NCBI RefSeq assembly: GCF_000177375.1 | Contig: NZ_ADFR01000013.1 | Location: forward strand, 1 to 32,203 | DNA length: 32,203 nt | Direction: 5' to 3' | Source of the DNA: Bulleidia extructa W1219 | Lineage (GTDB): Bacteria > Bacillota_I > Bacilli_A > Erysipelotrichales > Erysipelotrichaceae | Part shown: one piece after another, positions 7,710 through 15,337 of the stretch | Numbering within the stretch: the first letter of the stretch is position 1 | How the letters are laid out: every line of letters begins with the position of its first letter | Translations under genes and position numbers: made by a program | Notes under the pieces: generated by a model | Database searches by the model: none | What the model was told of the DNA's origin: nothing | Seen by the model: only the letters and a program-made list of their open reading frames with translations

Positions 7710-7738
7710 TTGACTGTTTATAATGGGGATACTACAAT
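7710..7738 (+). promoter_or_regulatory. Strong sigma-A-type promoter of gap
   Basis: TTGACT (7710-7715), exactly 17 bases, then TACAAT (7733-7738). It ends 32 bases before the gap start codon. Confidence 0.85.
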
Positions 7739-7748
7739 AAAAGTGCTA

Positions 7749-7770
7749 AAAGGAGGTCTTTAGAAGACAT
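7749..7770 (+). promoter_or_regulatory. Unusual ribosome binding site of gap with a hairpin in the spacer
   Basis: A near-perfect SD, AAAGGAGGT (7749-7757), lies 13 bases from the ATG, which is longer than usual. The spacer forms a small perfect hairpin: GTCTT (7756-7760), loop TAG, AAGAC (7764-7768). Folding would bring the SD close to the start codon. No alternative start codon exists in between. Confidence 0.5.
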
Positions 7771-8790
7771 ATGACAGATGTAAAAGTTGCTATTAACGGT
7801 TTTGGCCGTATCGGTCGTCTTGCTTTTAGACAAATGTTCGTGGCTGAAGGGTATGAGGTTGTTGCTATCAACGATTTAACAACTCCTTCGATGTTAGCTT
7901 ATTTGTTGAAGCATGATACCACCCATGGTAATTGGAACCATGACATTAGTTCTGATGACGAAAAAGGAACCATTACTGTTGATGGAAAAGAGATTACAAT
8001 TTATAAAGAAGCGGACGCTTCGAATTTGCCTTGGGGTCAATTGGACATTGATGTTGTCTTGGAGTGTACCGGTTTTTACACCAGCAAGGAAAAAGCTTCT
8101 GCTCATATCAAAGCAGGTGCTAAGAAAGTTGTCATCTCCGCTCCTGCAGGAAATGACTTGCCAACCATTGTTTATTCTGTAAATGAACATACGTTAACAG
8201 CTGAAGATAAGATCATCTCCGCCGCTTCTTGTACAACCAATTGCTTAGCTCCTATGGCTAAGACATTGAACGATTTATATCCAATTCAAACCGGTATCAT
8301 GTGTACAGTTCACGCTTACACTGGTGACCAAATGACATTGGATGGTCCTCAACGTAAGGGCAATAAGCGTCGTTCTCGTGCTGCTGCTTGCAATATTGTT
8401 CCAAACTCTACCGGTGCTGCTAAGGCTATCGGCTTGGTTATTCCTGAATTAAAAGGTAAGTTGATTGGTGCTGCACAACGTGTTCCTGTTCCTACAGGAT
8501 CTTCTACATTATTGTTCTCGGTTGTCAAAGGCAAAGATGTGACGGCGGAAGCTATTAACAAGGCGATGAAAGCCGCTTCTTCAGATTCCTTTGGATATAA
8601 TGAGGAAGAGATTGTTTCTTCTGATATCGTGGATGATACACACGGTTCTATCTTTGATGCGACACAAACAATGGTTACGAAGGTTGATGAGGATACATAC
8701 GAAGTACAAACAGTAGCTTGGTATGATAATGAAAATTCTTATACATCTCAAATGGTAAGAACCATCAAATACTTCGCAAACGTTAAGTAG
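7771..8790 (+). CDS. gap: Glyceraldehyde-3-phosphate dehydrogenase (type I)
   Basis: The enzyme oxidises and phosphorylates glyceraldehyde-3-phosphate to 1,3-bisphosphoglycerate using NAD+ in cytosolic glycolysis. The 339-aa protein shows the Rossmann start INGFGRIGR, Asp35 in AINDLT (typical of NAD preference), and the active-site [12 protein letters not shown] with nucleophile Cys154. His181 follows in [10 protein letters not shown], and then [12 protein letters not shown]. It has its own strong promoter and a terminator, so it is transcribed alone rather than in a gap-pgk-tpi operon. Its codons look like those of a highly expressed gene. The SD is unusually far from the start codon. Confidence 0.97.
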   Translation: MTDVKVAINGFGRIGRLAFRQMFVAEGYEVVAINDLTTPSMLAYLLKHDTTHGNWNHDISSDDEKGTITVDGKEITIYKEADASNLPWGQLDIDVVLECTGFYTSKEKASAHIKAGAKKVVISAPAGNDLPTIVYSVNEHTLTAEDKIISAASCTTNCLAPMAKTLNDLYPIQTGIMCTVHAYTGDQMTLDGPQRKGNKRRSRAAACNIVPNSTGAAKAIGLVIPELKGKLIGAAQRVPVPTGSSTLLFSVVKGKDVTAEAINKAMKAASSDSFGYNEEEIVSSDIVDDTHGSIFDATQTMVTKVDEDTYEVQTVAWYDNENSYTSQMVRTIKYFANVK

Positions 8791-8797
8791 TTAAAGT

Positions 8798-8820
8798 AAG
8801 CTCACTTCGGTGAGCTTTTT
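8798..8820 (+). terminator. Rho-independent terminator of gap
   Basis: AAGCTCAC (8798-8805), a TTCG tetraloop, GTGAGCTT (8810-8817), then further Ts. It is perfectly paired and begins eight bases after the stop codon. Confidence 0.93.
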
Positions 8821-8826
8821 ATTTCC

Positions 8827-8855
8827 TTGAATTGAAAACTAATCGCCTATAAAAT
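8827..8855 (+). promoter_or_regulatory. Promoter of the HTH-RCC1 gene
   Basis: TTGAAT (8827-8832), 17 bases, then TAAAAT (8850-8855), 19 bases before the start codon. Confidence 0.6.
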
Positions 8856-8874
8856 AATAAGTGCGGAGGATTTC

Positions 8875-10932
8875 ATGATTAATAAATTTCCAAATAAATT
8901 AAGAGATTTGCGTAAATCATTGGGTTATGCCCAAGGTGAAATGGCGAGTCGTTTAGACATATCTGTGAAAGATTATATGAATTGGGAAAACGGAAACAGT
9001 CTTCCTGCTTTTTCGCAGATTCAAAAAATGGCCATTCTTTTTAACATACCCGTAGAATTACTCATGGATAATCGAAAAGAGATTAGTCAGGATTTATTAG
9101 ATACATTAAGTAAGAGTGTCATCATTCCTAGTTTTGTACAGGCAAAGAAAGAGGCGTCACAAACAGCAACGATGGATCTGGCGTCTAAAGTTCAGTCTGT
9201 GGATGCTTTTGAGGAAACAAAGGTGATGTCTACCATTCAAGATAATCAACACAAAAAGGAAATCAAGGAAGAAGTTGAAAAACGGAAGAAGATTAGTCGC
9301 AAAGCCATTTGGATTGGAAGTGGAGTGACTGCTTCGGTGATCCTTTTGGTTGTGTTGATTAGTTTGTTTTTCAACCGCAAGAATACGTTAGCCATCAGTG
9401 ATATGAATCGGTTGGCATTGGGAAAACATTTTTCAATGTATATTGAAGATAATGGCAATGTCAAGATTCGTGGGAATTTGAGCCATAAGAATGCTTTTGA
9501 AAATTTGGTTCAAGTTAGTGCTTATGGCGATCATGCGGTTGGCTTGAAGAAAGATGGAACGGTCGTTAGTAATGAAAGCAATGATGATGTTTCTAAGATG
9601 AAATCAATTCAGATGATTGCGGCCGGTCATGATCATATCTTAGCTTTGAAGAAAGATGGAACGGTTGTTTGTTCGGGAAATGACAATGCGTGTGCGGTTT
9701 CTGATTGGAAGAATGTAAAGCGTGTCTATGCCGGTAAAAATGTTAGCTTTGGTGTACAAGGTGACGGGAAGGTCTTAGTGGCTGGTGATGGTTCTGAAGT
9801 GAAGGGGATGAGTGGTGTTCAAAGTATTCGTGCCAATGATCAAATGATTGTGATCGTTCGAACAGAAGGTCGTGTTCAAGTGATTGCCAAAGGCAAAAAA
9901 GAAGTTCCGAATGGAAGCCATTTATCCGGAGTGAAGGATGTTGCTTTGACTCAAGATGGCATTTTCGCTATTGATCAGAATCATAAGATTCAATGGTCTT
10001 TGGTCAATGAAGAAAAGACTTCTTTTGATAAGGTGACTTTGGCTCGCTGGCAAAACATCCGCTTCATAGCGGGACAGGGAGATACTTTGGTCGGCATTGA
10101 TCAAAACGGCAGAATGACAGGTATTGGTAATAATAGTTCCAATCAATACGAAAATACAGCTCCCTTGGCTGAACCACAAGCTAAAAAATTAGGGCAAGTG
10201 AAAAATATTAAATTTACTGAAACGACCGCTAATGTAAATATCACATGGGATGCGGTTGAAAATGCGGATCGCTATCATGTGACCATTGATACTGAGCCGG
10301 CTCTTGATTTGAAAGATATTGCAAGCAACAGCACGAGTGTCCCTACAACAAAGTTAGAGTCCGGGAAGACTTATAAAGTCACGATTACAGCTTTGTCAGA
10401 TAAGAAAGATCAATATGCTGAAAGTGATGTGACAACCATTAACTATACCTATAATCAAAAAGTCATTGATCTGGATTCGCCAAAAAATGTAACGAATCAA
10501 GTAACCAAAAATGGTTGGACATTCAAATGGGATAAGGTGGAACATGCGGATTATTATAAGATTGTTTATGATGGACGGGTGTTGGTTGATAAGCAATTAG
10601 AAACAACCTATCACATAGATAATGAAGGTATTCCGGAAAATTCAGAGCATACGATTGAGATTACAGCACATTCGAACCAACCGAAAGTATATCGGGATAG
10701 TGCACCAACAAAGGTTAGAGCGGTTTATACACTGAAAAAATACAACGTGACATTTGTGTTTACAAAGAACGGATCTGTCGTAGGGCGTAAATCTTATACC
10801 TTAGCGAGAGGATCGTATCCATTGGGTTCCATTATCCAAGATGGGGATATTCCGGGCGGATATCATTTGAGTAATCCGGGGCAAGAAGTGGATATTTCTA
10901 AATCGGGTGAGCAACATGTGGAGGTTAAGTAA
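8875..10932 (+). CDS. Transmembrane HTH protein with RCC1-like repeats and Fn3-like domains
   Basis: The 685-aa protein has a modular layout. Residues 5-62 form an XRE-type helix-turn-helix (LRDLRKSLGYAQGEMASRLDIS, then YMNWENGNSLP). Residues 63-143 are a charged linker, and 145-166 a membrane segment with positive residues on its N-terminal side. Residues 180-420 carry RCC1-like repeats, seen as AGHDHILALKKDGTVVCSGN, YGDHAVGLKKDGTVVSN and VYAGKNVSFGVQGDGKV. Residues 440-525 and 535-615 look like two fibronectin-III-type domains (ITWDAVENADRYHVTI; FKWDKVEHADYYKIVYDG). A small beta-rich domain closes the chain. The predicted topology is DNA-binding domain inside and repeats outside, as in RodZ or one-component membrane sensors. 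The start has GGAGG five bases upstream. Function and ligand unknown. The stop overlaps the next ATG by one base. Confidence 0.85.
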   Translation: MINKFPNKLRDLRKSLGYAQGEMASRLDISVKDYMNWENGNSLPAFSQIQKMAILFNIPVELLMDNRKEISQDLLDTLSKSVIIPSFVQAKKEASQTATMDLASKVQSVDAFEETKVMSTIQDNQHKKEIKEEVEKRKKISRKAIWIGSGVTASVILLVVLISLFFNRKNTLAISDMNRLALGKHFSMYIEDNGNVKIRGNLSHKNAFENLVQVSAYGDHAVGLKKDGTVVSNESNDDVSKMKSIQMIAAGHDHILALKKDGTVVCSGNDNACAVSDWKNVKRVYAGKNVSFGVQGDGKVLVAGDGSEVKGMSGVQSIRANDQMIVIVRTEGRVQVIAKGKKEVPNGSHLSGVKDVALTQDGIFAIDQNHKIQWSLVNEEKTSFDKVTLARWQNIRFIAGQGDTLVGIDQNGRMTGIGNNSSNQYENTAPLAEPQAKKLGQVKNIKFTETTANVNITWDAVENADRYHVTIDTEPALDLKDIASNSTSVPTTKLESGKTYKVTITALSDKKDQYAESDVTTINYTYNQKVIDLDSPKNVTNQVTKNGWTFKWDKVEHADYYKIVYDGRVLVDKQLETTYHIDNEGIPENSEHTIEITAHSNQPKVYRDSAPTKVRAVYTLKKYNVTFVFTKNGSVVGRKSYTLARGSYPLGSIIQDGDIPGGYHLSNPGQEVDISKSGEQHVEVK

Positions 10933-11117
10933 TGGATAAAATTTGGTATTATTTAAATCACATAACAAAAGAAAAAGCGGGTCCTTATACAGATGAAGAA
11001 TTGATTAAGCTGTTGAATCAAGGCGTTGTGGATGTGGATGATTATATCTGGATGAAGGATTTCGAAAATTGGTTAAAGGTGGAAGATTCTATCTATTCCA
11101 TTTATATTGGTGAATAA
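10932..11117 (+). CDS. Small GYF_2-domain protein
   Basis: This 61-aa protein is almost entirely one GYF_2 (DUF4339-type) domain. The pattern WYYLNHITKEKAGPYTDEEL, then a hydrophobic helix LIKLLNQGVV and YIWMKDFENW, gives the conserved aromatic pocket and the W-x-x-G/D-x-x-x-W end. GYF domains bind proline-rich or other short peptides, so a protein-binding adaptor role is likely. Its ATG overlaps the stop of the HTH-RCC1 gene by one base (TAATG), and a terminator follows at once. The two are therefore a coupled pair that probably work together. Confidence 0.75.
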   Translation: MDKIWYYLNHITKEKAGPYTDEELIKLLNQGVVDVDDYIWMKDFENWLKVEDSIYSIYIGE

Positions 11118-11137
11118 GGCTGGAAATCCAGCCTTTT
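11116..11137 (+). terminator. Rho-independent terminator after the GYF gene
   Basis: AAGGCTGGA (11116-11124) pairs perfectly with TCCAGCCTT (11127-11135) and continues TT. It overlaps the stop codon of the GYF gene. Confidence 0.88.
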
Positions 11138-11149
11138 CTATGCGGTATT

Positions 11150-11158
11150 TGATATAAT
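11150..11158 (+). promoter_or_regulatory. Extended -10 promoter of the cysS operon
   Basis: TGATATAAT (11150-11158) is a TGn extension plus perfect -10, 27 bases before the cysS start. The -35 region overlaps the preceding terminator and matches poorly. Confidence 0.55.
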
Positions 11159-11185
11159 AGGACAAGAAAATGAGGAACAAGGTGT

Positions 11186-12517
11186 ATGAAACTATACAAT
11201 ACAAAAACGTTGGAAATAGAAGAATTTAAACCGAGAAAAGAGGGGGAAGTCAGCCTTTATGTTTGTGGACCAACTGTCTATAATTATGCACATATTGGAA
11301 ATGCACGACCAATGGTGGTTTTTGATGTTTTGAAAAGAGTGTTTGAGGCTATAGGGCTAAAAGTGAACTATGTGTCAAATTACACGGACGTAGATGATAA
11401 AATCATTCATAAAGCTCTTGAAGAGGGGGTTAGTGAGGAAGAAATTGCCAATCGTTATATTCAAGCGTATGAAGATTTGCGAAAACAATTGAATATTGAA
11501 CAACCTGATCATTGCCCAAGAGTCACACATACTATGGACAGTATTATTTCTTTTATCAAAGGGCTACAGGATCAAGGACATGCTTATGAAGTAAATGGAG
11601 ATGTGTATTTTTCGGTGGATTCTGTTTCGGAATATGGTTCTTTATCTCATCAAAATTTAGAAGAACTGGATGCGGGTAATCGGATTGCTGAAAATGAACA
11701 AAAGAAAAATCCGTTGGATTTCACGTTGTGGAAAAAGACAGATAAAGGTATCCAATGGGAGTCTCCATGGGGAAAAGGACGCCCTGGATGGCATACGGAA
11801 TGCGTGGTTATGATTAATGAAAATTTAGGTCAAACCATTGACATTCATGGTGGCGGATTGGATTTAAAATTTCCTCATCATGAAAATGAAGCGGCGCAAC
11901 AAAGAGCTATGTTTGGACATGAATTAGCGGATCATTGGATGCATAACGCCATGGTGAATATTGATGGGGAAAAGATGTCGAAATCTTTGGGAAATACCTT
12001 ATGGGCGATGGATGTGACGAAAGAATTAGGAACTAATTTAACGCGTTGGTTGATCAGTTCGGTTCATTATCGTAAAGAATTGAATTTTTCTGATGAAACG
12101 ATTCAAGCAGCCAAAACGGAATTGGAAAAAATCTTAATGGCTGTTCATAACGCCACTTTAAAAGTTAAATTTGCGGATGTGGAATGGAATTTTTCGGTGG
12201 ATACACCTTCTTTTGATAGATTTATCAAACAAATGGAAAATGATTTGAATACCCCCAATGCGTATACGGTGATTTTTGAAACTGTCAAGGAATTAAATGC
12301 GTCTATTCGACAAAAGGAACCGGATTATACTAGAATCATGGGTTTGGTGAATAGCATAGAAAAAATGATGGATGTGTTGGGCATAAAATTGGAAAAAGTA
12401 GTCGTTTCTAAGGAAGATAAACAGATTTATCAAGCGTGGCTGGCCGCAAAGAAAGAAAGAAATTTTGATCAAGCGGATCAATATAGGAATATTCTTCAAG
12501 AAAAGGGGTTAATCTAG
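11186..12517 (+). CDS. cysS: Cysteinyl-tRNA synthetase
   Basis: This class I synthetase charges tRNA-Cys with cysteine in the cytosol. The 443-aa protein has YVCGPTVYNYAHIGNARP with the HIGH-type motif at 36-39. The zinc ligands of the family are all present: Cys27, Cys206 (GWHTECVV), His231 and Glu235 (FPHHENE). The KMSKS loop sits at 263-267. The C-terminal end is slightly shorter than in E. coli (461 aa). The stop shares its last base with the GTG of mrnC, keeping the Bacillus cysS-mrnC-rlmB order. Confidence 0.97.
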   Translation: MKLYNTKTLEIEEFKPRKEGEVSLYVCGPTVYNYAHIGNARPMVVFDVLKRVFEAIGLKVNYVSNYTDVDDKIIHKALEEGVSEEEIANRYIQAYEDLRKQLNIEQPDHCPRVTHTMDSIISFIKGLQDQGHAYEVNGDVYFSVDSVSEYGSLSHQNLEELDAGNRIAENEQKKNPLDFTLWKKTDKGIQWESPWGKGRPGWHTECVVMINENLGQTIDIHGGGLDLKFPHHENEAAQQRAMFGHELADHWMHNAMVNIDGEKMSKSLGNTLWAMDVTKELGTNLTRWLISSVHYRKELNFSDETIQAAKTELEKILMAVHNATLKVKFADVEWNFSVDTPSFDRFIKQMENDLNTPNAYTVIFETVKELNASIRQKEPDYTRIMGLVNSIEKMMDVLGIKLEKVVVSKEDKQIYQAWLAAKKERNFDQADQYRNILQEKGLI

Positions 12518-12891
12518 TGGATTTATCCTCGTATTCCGGTCGTACTTTAGCTTTCTTGGGAGATGCTGTTTGGAGCTTGGAGGTGCGTAATAGTTTGTTG
12601 ATGGATGGACAAGGGCAAGGAAAAATCTTGCAGAAAAAGAGTATTTCATATGTGAGTGCTAAGGCACAAGCTCAGTTTTATGAACAGTTGCATCAAGAAG
12701 GATTCTTTAGTGAAGAAGAAGAAAACTGGTATCGCTTGGGTAGAAATAATCATGGTGGATCCACTCCAAAGAACACGGATGTGCAGACTTACCGTATGTC
12801 GACCGGTTTTGAAGCTATTTTAGGCGCACTTTATTTACTGGGAAATGAGACTCGAATAAGACAAATTTGGGACAAAGTTAGGACTTTTTAG
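12517..12891 (+). CDS. mrnC: Mini-ribonuclease III
   Basis: Mini-III is the catalytic RNase III domain without a double-stranded RNA-binding domain; it matures the ends of 23S rRNA in Bacillus. The 124-aa product shows LAFLGDAVWSLEVR with catalytic Asp16, the RNNHGGSTPKNTDVQTYR segment, and GFEAILGALYLLG with Glu99, both acidic residues expected for metal binding. It starts with GTG overlapping the cysS stop by one base. AAGGGG lies farther upstream than ideal, so translation probably depends on coupling. Confidence 0.92.
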   Translation: MDLSSYSGRTLAFLGDAVWSLEVRNSLLMDGQGQGKILQKKSISYVSAKAQAQFYEQLHQEGFFSEEEENWYRLGRNNHGGSTPKNTDVQTYRMSTGFEAILGALYLLGNETRIRQIWDKVRTF

Positions 12892-12901
12892 GAGATAGAA
12901 T

Positions 12902-13615
12902 ATGGCAGAATGGATTTACGGGAAAAATGTTGTGAAGCAAAGTATAGAAGAAGGAATGGTATTAAAATTAATTCTTCAAAGGAAAGAAGACCCGCTGTTC
13001 GTTCTTGCCCAAGAAAAACAGATTCCGGTTGAAATATTAGATCGACATAAAATGACTTCTTTGGTGAAAAGCGATCGTCATCAAGGGGTGGCAGCACAAA
13101 TTCGGAATTATACAATATACAGTGTGGAAGAAATCGTAACCTCAATTCCAAAGGGAAAAGATGGATTGATTGTGATGTTGGATGGTATCGTAGATCCTCA
13201 TAATTTAGGGGCAATCCTCAGGACTTGCGATGCTGTTGGAGCGGATGGAGTGATTTTTAAAAAAGATCGATCCGTTGGTTTGAATGCGACTGTTGCGAAA
13301 GTGAGTGTTGGTGCGATTCAAACGGTTAAATGTGCTTCGGTGACTAATTTGAGTCAAACGATTGAGTGGTTAAAGAAAAGAGGATACTGGGTGGTGGGAA
13401 CCGCCATGGAAGGAAAGGACTATCGCTCTTTAAAGTATGATTATCCAACCGTCTTGGTCATCGGTAATGAGGGGAAGGGGATTTCTTCATTGGTAATGAA
13501 ACATTGTGATTATCGGGTTCATTTGCCGATGGTCGGTAAGATTTCTTCTTTGAACGCTTCCGTATCCACGGGGATTTTACTGTACGAGATTTACAACAAA
13601 CGTTTCCCTCTATAG
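12902..13615 (+). CDS. rlmB: 23S rRNA 2'-O-ribose methyltransferase, RlmB/TrmH family (SPOUT)
   Basis: The 237-aa protein carries the three SPOUT motifs of the TrmH/RlmB group. These are DGIVDPHNLGAILRTCDAVG (motif 1 with Asn and Arg), VLVIGNEGKGIS (motif 2), and LPMVGKISSLNASVSTGILL (motif 3, the knot). The N-terminus (WIYGKNVVKQSIEEG) matches the small substrate-binding domain. RlmB methylates G2251 of 23S rRNA in E. coli; the exact target here is inferred. AGGAGA lies seven bases before the ATG. In Bacillus the nuclease gene yacP (rae1) follows; here a sigma factor starts 9 bases later instead. Confidence 0.92.
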   Translation: MAEWIYGKNVVKQSIEEGMVLKLILQRKEDPLFVLAQEKQIPVEILDRHKMTSLVKSDRHQGVAAQIRNYTIYSVEEIVTSIPKGKDGLIVMLDGIVDPHNLGAILRTCDAVGADGVIFKKDRSVGLNATVAKVSVGAIQTVKCASVTNLSQTIEWLKKRGYWVVGTAMEGKDYRSLKYDYPTVLVIGNEGKGISSLVMKHCDYRVHLPMVGKISSLNASVSTGILLYEIYNKRFPL

Positions 13616-13624
13616 GAGGAGAGT

Positions 13625-14221
13625 ATGTCTATTTATGAAAACCCTTATGAATTGATTTATATGAGTCGCATGGGAGATGAGTATGCCCAGACGACTCTTT
13701 TTCTTCAATATGAGGGTCTATTGAACGCGTTGGTGAATCAAACACTTTTAGCTTATCCAACGGTGCGTCGTTATCGTGATGATATTCTACAAGAGGCTAG
13801 AATTTCTCTATTTCAAGCGATCAATCAGTATCAGGAAAGTAAGAGTGCTAGTTTTAAAACGTTTGTCTGTTTGGTAGTCAAACGAAGAATTTGGAATGTG
13901 GTTCGTGATATTTTAGTAGAATATCAGCATAAAGGTTTTGACTCGATTTCTTTGGATGACCAAGAAGTGAATTATTACGAAATTTTGGAACAAAATAACC
14001 GGTTGGCAGAACCGGAATATTACATGCAATATCAAAATGCGGCGAATCGTTTACAAGAAGAAATCGGTCTTTTGGACGAGGAAGAAAGGGATATTTTATC
14101 TTGCTGGATGGCGAGTGAAAGTTATCAAGAGGCTTCAAAACGATTGGGCTTATCTAAGAAACAATACGATGGTCGATTGCAAAGGGTGAAAAGGAAAATC
14201 AAACAAGCGTTGTATGAATAA
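13625..14221 (+). CDS. Sigma-70 family factor, SigH-like
   Basis: The 198-aa protein has a region-2 core (RRYRDDILQEARISLFQAINQYQ, then FKTFVCLVVKRRIWNVVRDI). A C-terminal region-4 helix-turn-helix follows (DEEERDILSCWMASESYQEASKRLGLSKKQYDGRLQRVKRKI). Length, position after rlmB and before rpmG/secE, and region order match SigH of Bacillus, the factor for competence and early sporulation genes. Residue identity to SigH is only moderate by eye, so the regulon may differ. Its SD (AGGAGG) overlaps the rlmB stop codon region, so both come from one transcript. Confidence 0.85.
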   Translation: MSIYENPYELIYMSRMGDEYAQTTLFLQYEGLLNALVNQTLLAYPTVRRYRDDILQEARISLFQAINQYQESKSASFKTFVCLVVKRRIWNVVRDILVEYQHKGFDSISLDDQEVNYYEILEQNNRLAEPEYYMQYQNAANRLQEEIGLLDEEERDILSCWMASESYQEASKRLGLSKKQYDGRLQRVKRKIKQALYE

Positions 14222-14226
14222 GTGCG

Positions 14227-14256
14227 TTGACGATCCCTTAAGGGATATGCTAAAGT
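14227..14256 (+). promoter_or_regulatory. Promoter of rpmG-secE-nusG
   Basis: TTGACG (14227-14232), 18 bases, then TAAAGT (14251-14256) with TGC extension at 14248-14250. It begins six bases after the sigma-factor stop. The spacer is filled by a perfect palindrome. Confidence 0.65.
14233..14246 (+). promoter_or_regulatory. 14-bp perfect palindrome between -35 and -10, operator candidate
   Basis: ATCCCTTAAGGGAT is its own reverse complement and lies exactly between the two promoter hexamers. A dimeric repressor or spacer-twisting activator could act here. There is no T tract, so it is not a terminator of the sigma-factor gene. Confidence 0.5.
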
Positions 14257-14282
14257 AAGTTAGATTAGGAGTACTTTTCGTC

Positions 14283-14435
14283 GTGGTAAAAAAGGATAAG
14301 ATTACATTGATTTGTAGTGAATGCAATTCTAGAAACTATACAACCAATCGAACTAAGAATTTGAATAAACGCTTGGAATTGAAAAAGTATTGTCCGAAGT
14401 GTGGGAAAACCACCATCCACAAGGAAACGAAGTAG
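14283..14435 (+). CDS. rpmG: Ribosomal protein L33 (zinc-binding form)
   Basis: This short gene encodes 50 residues with two CxxC pairs (Cys11/Cys14 and Cys37/Cys40), which form the zinc ribbon of the C+ type of L33. The middle has the family phrase [24 protein letters not shown]. The start is GTG, with AGGAG at 14267-14271 eleven bases upstream. It sits directly before secE as in Bacillus (rpmGB). L33 is part of the large ribosomal subunit near the E site. Confidence 0.93.
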   Translation: MVKKDKITLICSECNSRNYTTNRTKNLNKRLELKKYCPKCGKTTIHKETK

Positions 14436-14445
14436 GAGGCCCTGT

Positions 14446-14733
14446 ATGTTTGGTAAAAATAGAATTTTTGGTAACAAAAAAGAATCTGCGAAATTAGCGA
14501 AGAAACAAGTTAGGAAGAAGGCTGTTGTAAAGGATCACTGGTTTACATTCAGTGGTATCCGTAAGGAAGCGGTTCGTGTTCGTTGGCCTAAGTGGAAAGC
14601 CACCAGCAATGAGCCGGGTATATTTAGAAACACAGAGGAAGTATTGCTGTTTACGATTTTCTTCTCATTGTTTTTTGTTCTATGTGATTTCTCGATTGCT
14701 TTCTTATTGAAGTTTGTTGGAATTGGAGGATAA
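14446..14733 (+). CDS. secE: Preprotein translocase subunit SecE
   Basis: SecE stabilises the SecYEG channel. The 95-aa product has a basic N-terminus, the conserved amphipathic stretch GIRKEAVRVRWPKWKAT, and one membrane segment at about residues 66-90. The frame is open upstream, but ATG 14446 is chosen because AGGAGG (14434-14439) is six bases before it; earlier starts would lie within rpmG. It lies between rpmG and nusG, the universal order. It is somewhat longer than the Bacillus protein because of the basic N-terminal extension. Confidence 0.93.
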   Translation: MFGKNRIFGNKKESAKLAKKQVRKKAVVKDHWFTFSGIRKEAVRVRWPKWKATSNEPGIFRNTEEVLLFTIFFSLFFVLCDFSIAFLLKFVGIGG

Positions 14734-14737
14734 GCAA

Positions 14738-15328
14738 ATGAGCGAAATGGATGAAAAGATAGTGAAAGCGACGGATGATGAAAATGAAGTGCGCTGGTAT
14801 GTAGTGAATACGTATGCCGGGCATGAAAATCGTGTTAAAGATAACCTTGAAAAACGGTTAGAAACGATGGGAATTCAAGAGTCGCTATTCCGTATTTTTG
14901 TGGCGGAAGAAGAAGAAATTGTGATTAAAAAGAACAATAAATCAGAAGTGAAGAAAGTGAATATGTTCCCGGGTTATATTTTTGTTCAAATGAAAATGAC
15001 CGATCAGGCTTGGTATGTGGTTCGTAATACACCGGGTGTCACTGGATTTATCGGTTCTTCCGGTGGTGGGGCGAAGCCTTTCCCTGTTTCGGAAGATGAG
15101 ATGGAATCTATTCTACGTCGAATGGGCCATGGAGATCAAAAGGTTGTGGTGGATTTCCAAGTTGGAGATAACGTGAAGATCTTGACCGGACCTTTTGCTA
15201 ATATGATTGGTCGTATTTCTGCTATGAATGATCAAACGCAGATTGCGACGGTCATGACTTTATTGTTTGGTCGTGAAACACCAAATGAAATTAGTTATGG
15301 TGATTTGCAAAAATTAGAAGAAGAATAG
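14738..15328 (+). CDS. nusG: Transcription elongation/termination factor NusG
   Basis: NusG binds RNA polymerase and influences pausing, termination and transcription-translation coupling. The 196-aa protein begins with an acidic tail, then the NGN domain (RWYVVNTYAGHENRVKDNLE, and MFPGYIFVQMKMTDQAWYVVRNTPGVTGFIG). It ends with a KOW domain (GDNVKILTGPFANMIGRISAMN). ATG 14738 is chosen because TTGGAGGA ends eight bases upstream and the secE stop is four bases before. The next gene is not rplK as in most Bacillota but a small membrane protein and an adhesin. Confidence 0.96.
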   Translation: MSEMDEKIVKATDDENEVRWYVVNTYAGHENRVKDNLEKRLETMGIQESLFRIFVAEEEEIVIKKNNKSEVKKVNMFPGYIFVQMKMTDQAWYVVRNTPGVTGFIGSSGGGAKPFPVSEDEMESILRRMGHGDQKVVVDFQVGDNVKILTGPFANMIGRISAMNDQTQIATVMTLLFGRETPNEISYGDLQKLEEE

Positions 15329-15337
15329 GAGTAAGGT

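Noticed and set aside
11138-11185. T-box riboswitch before cysS
   Set aside because: Only about 50 bases separate the previous terminator from cysS, too short for a T-box, and no T-box sequence is seen.
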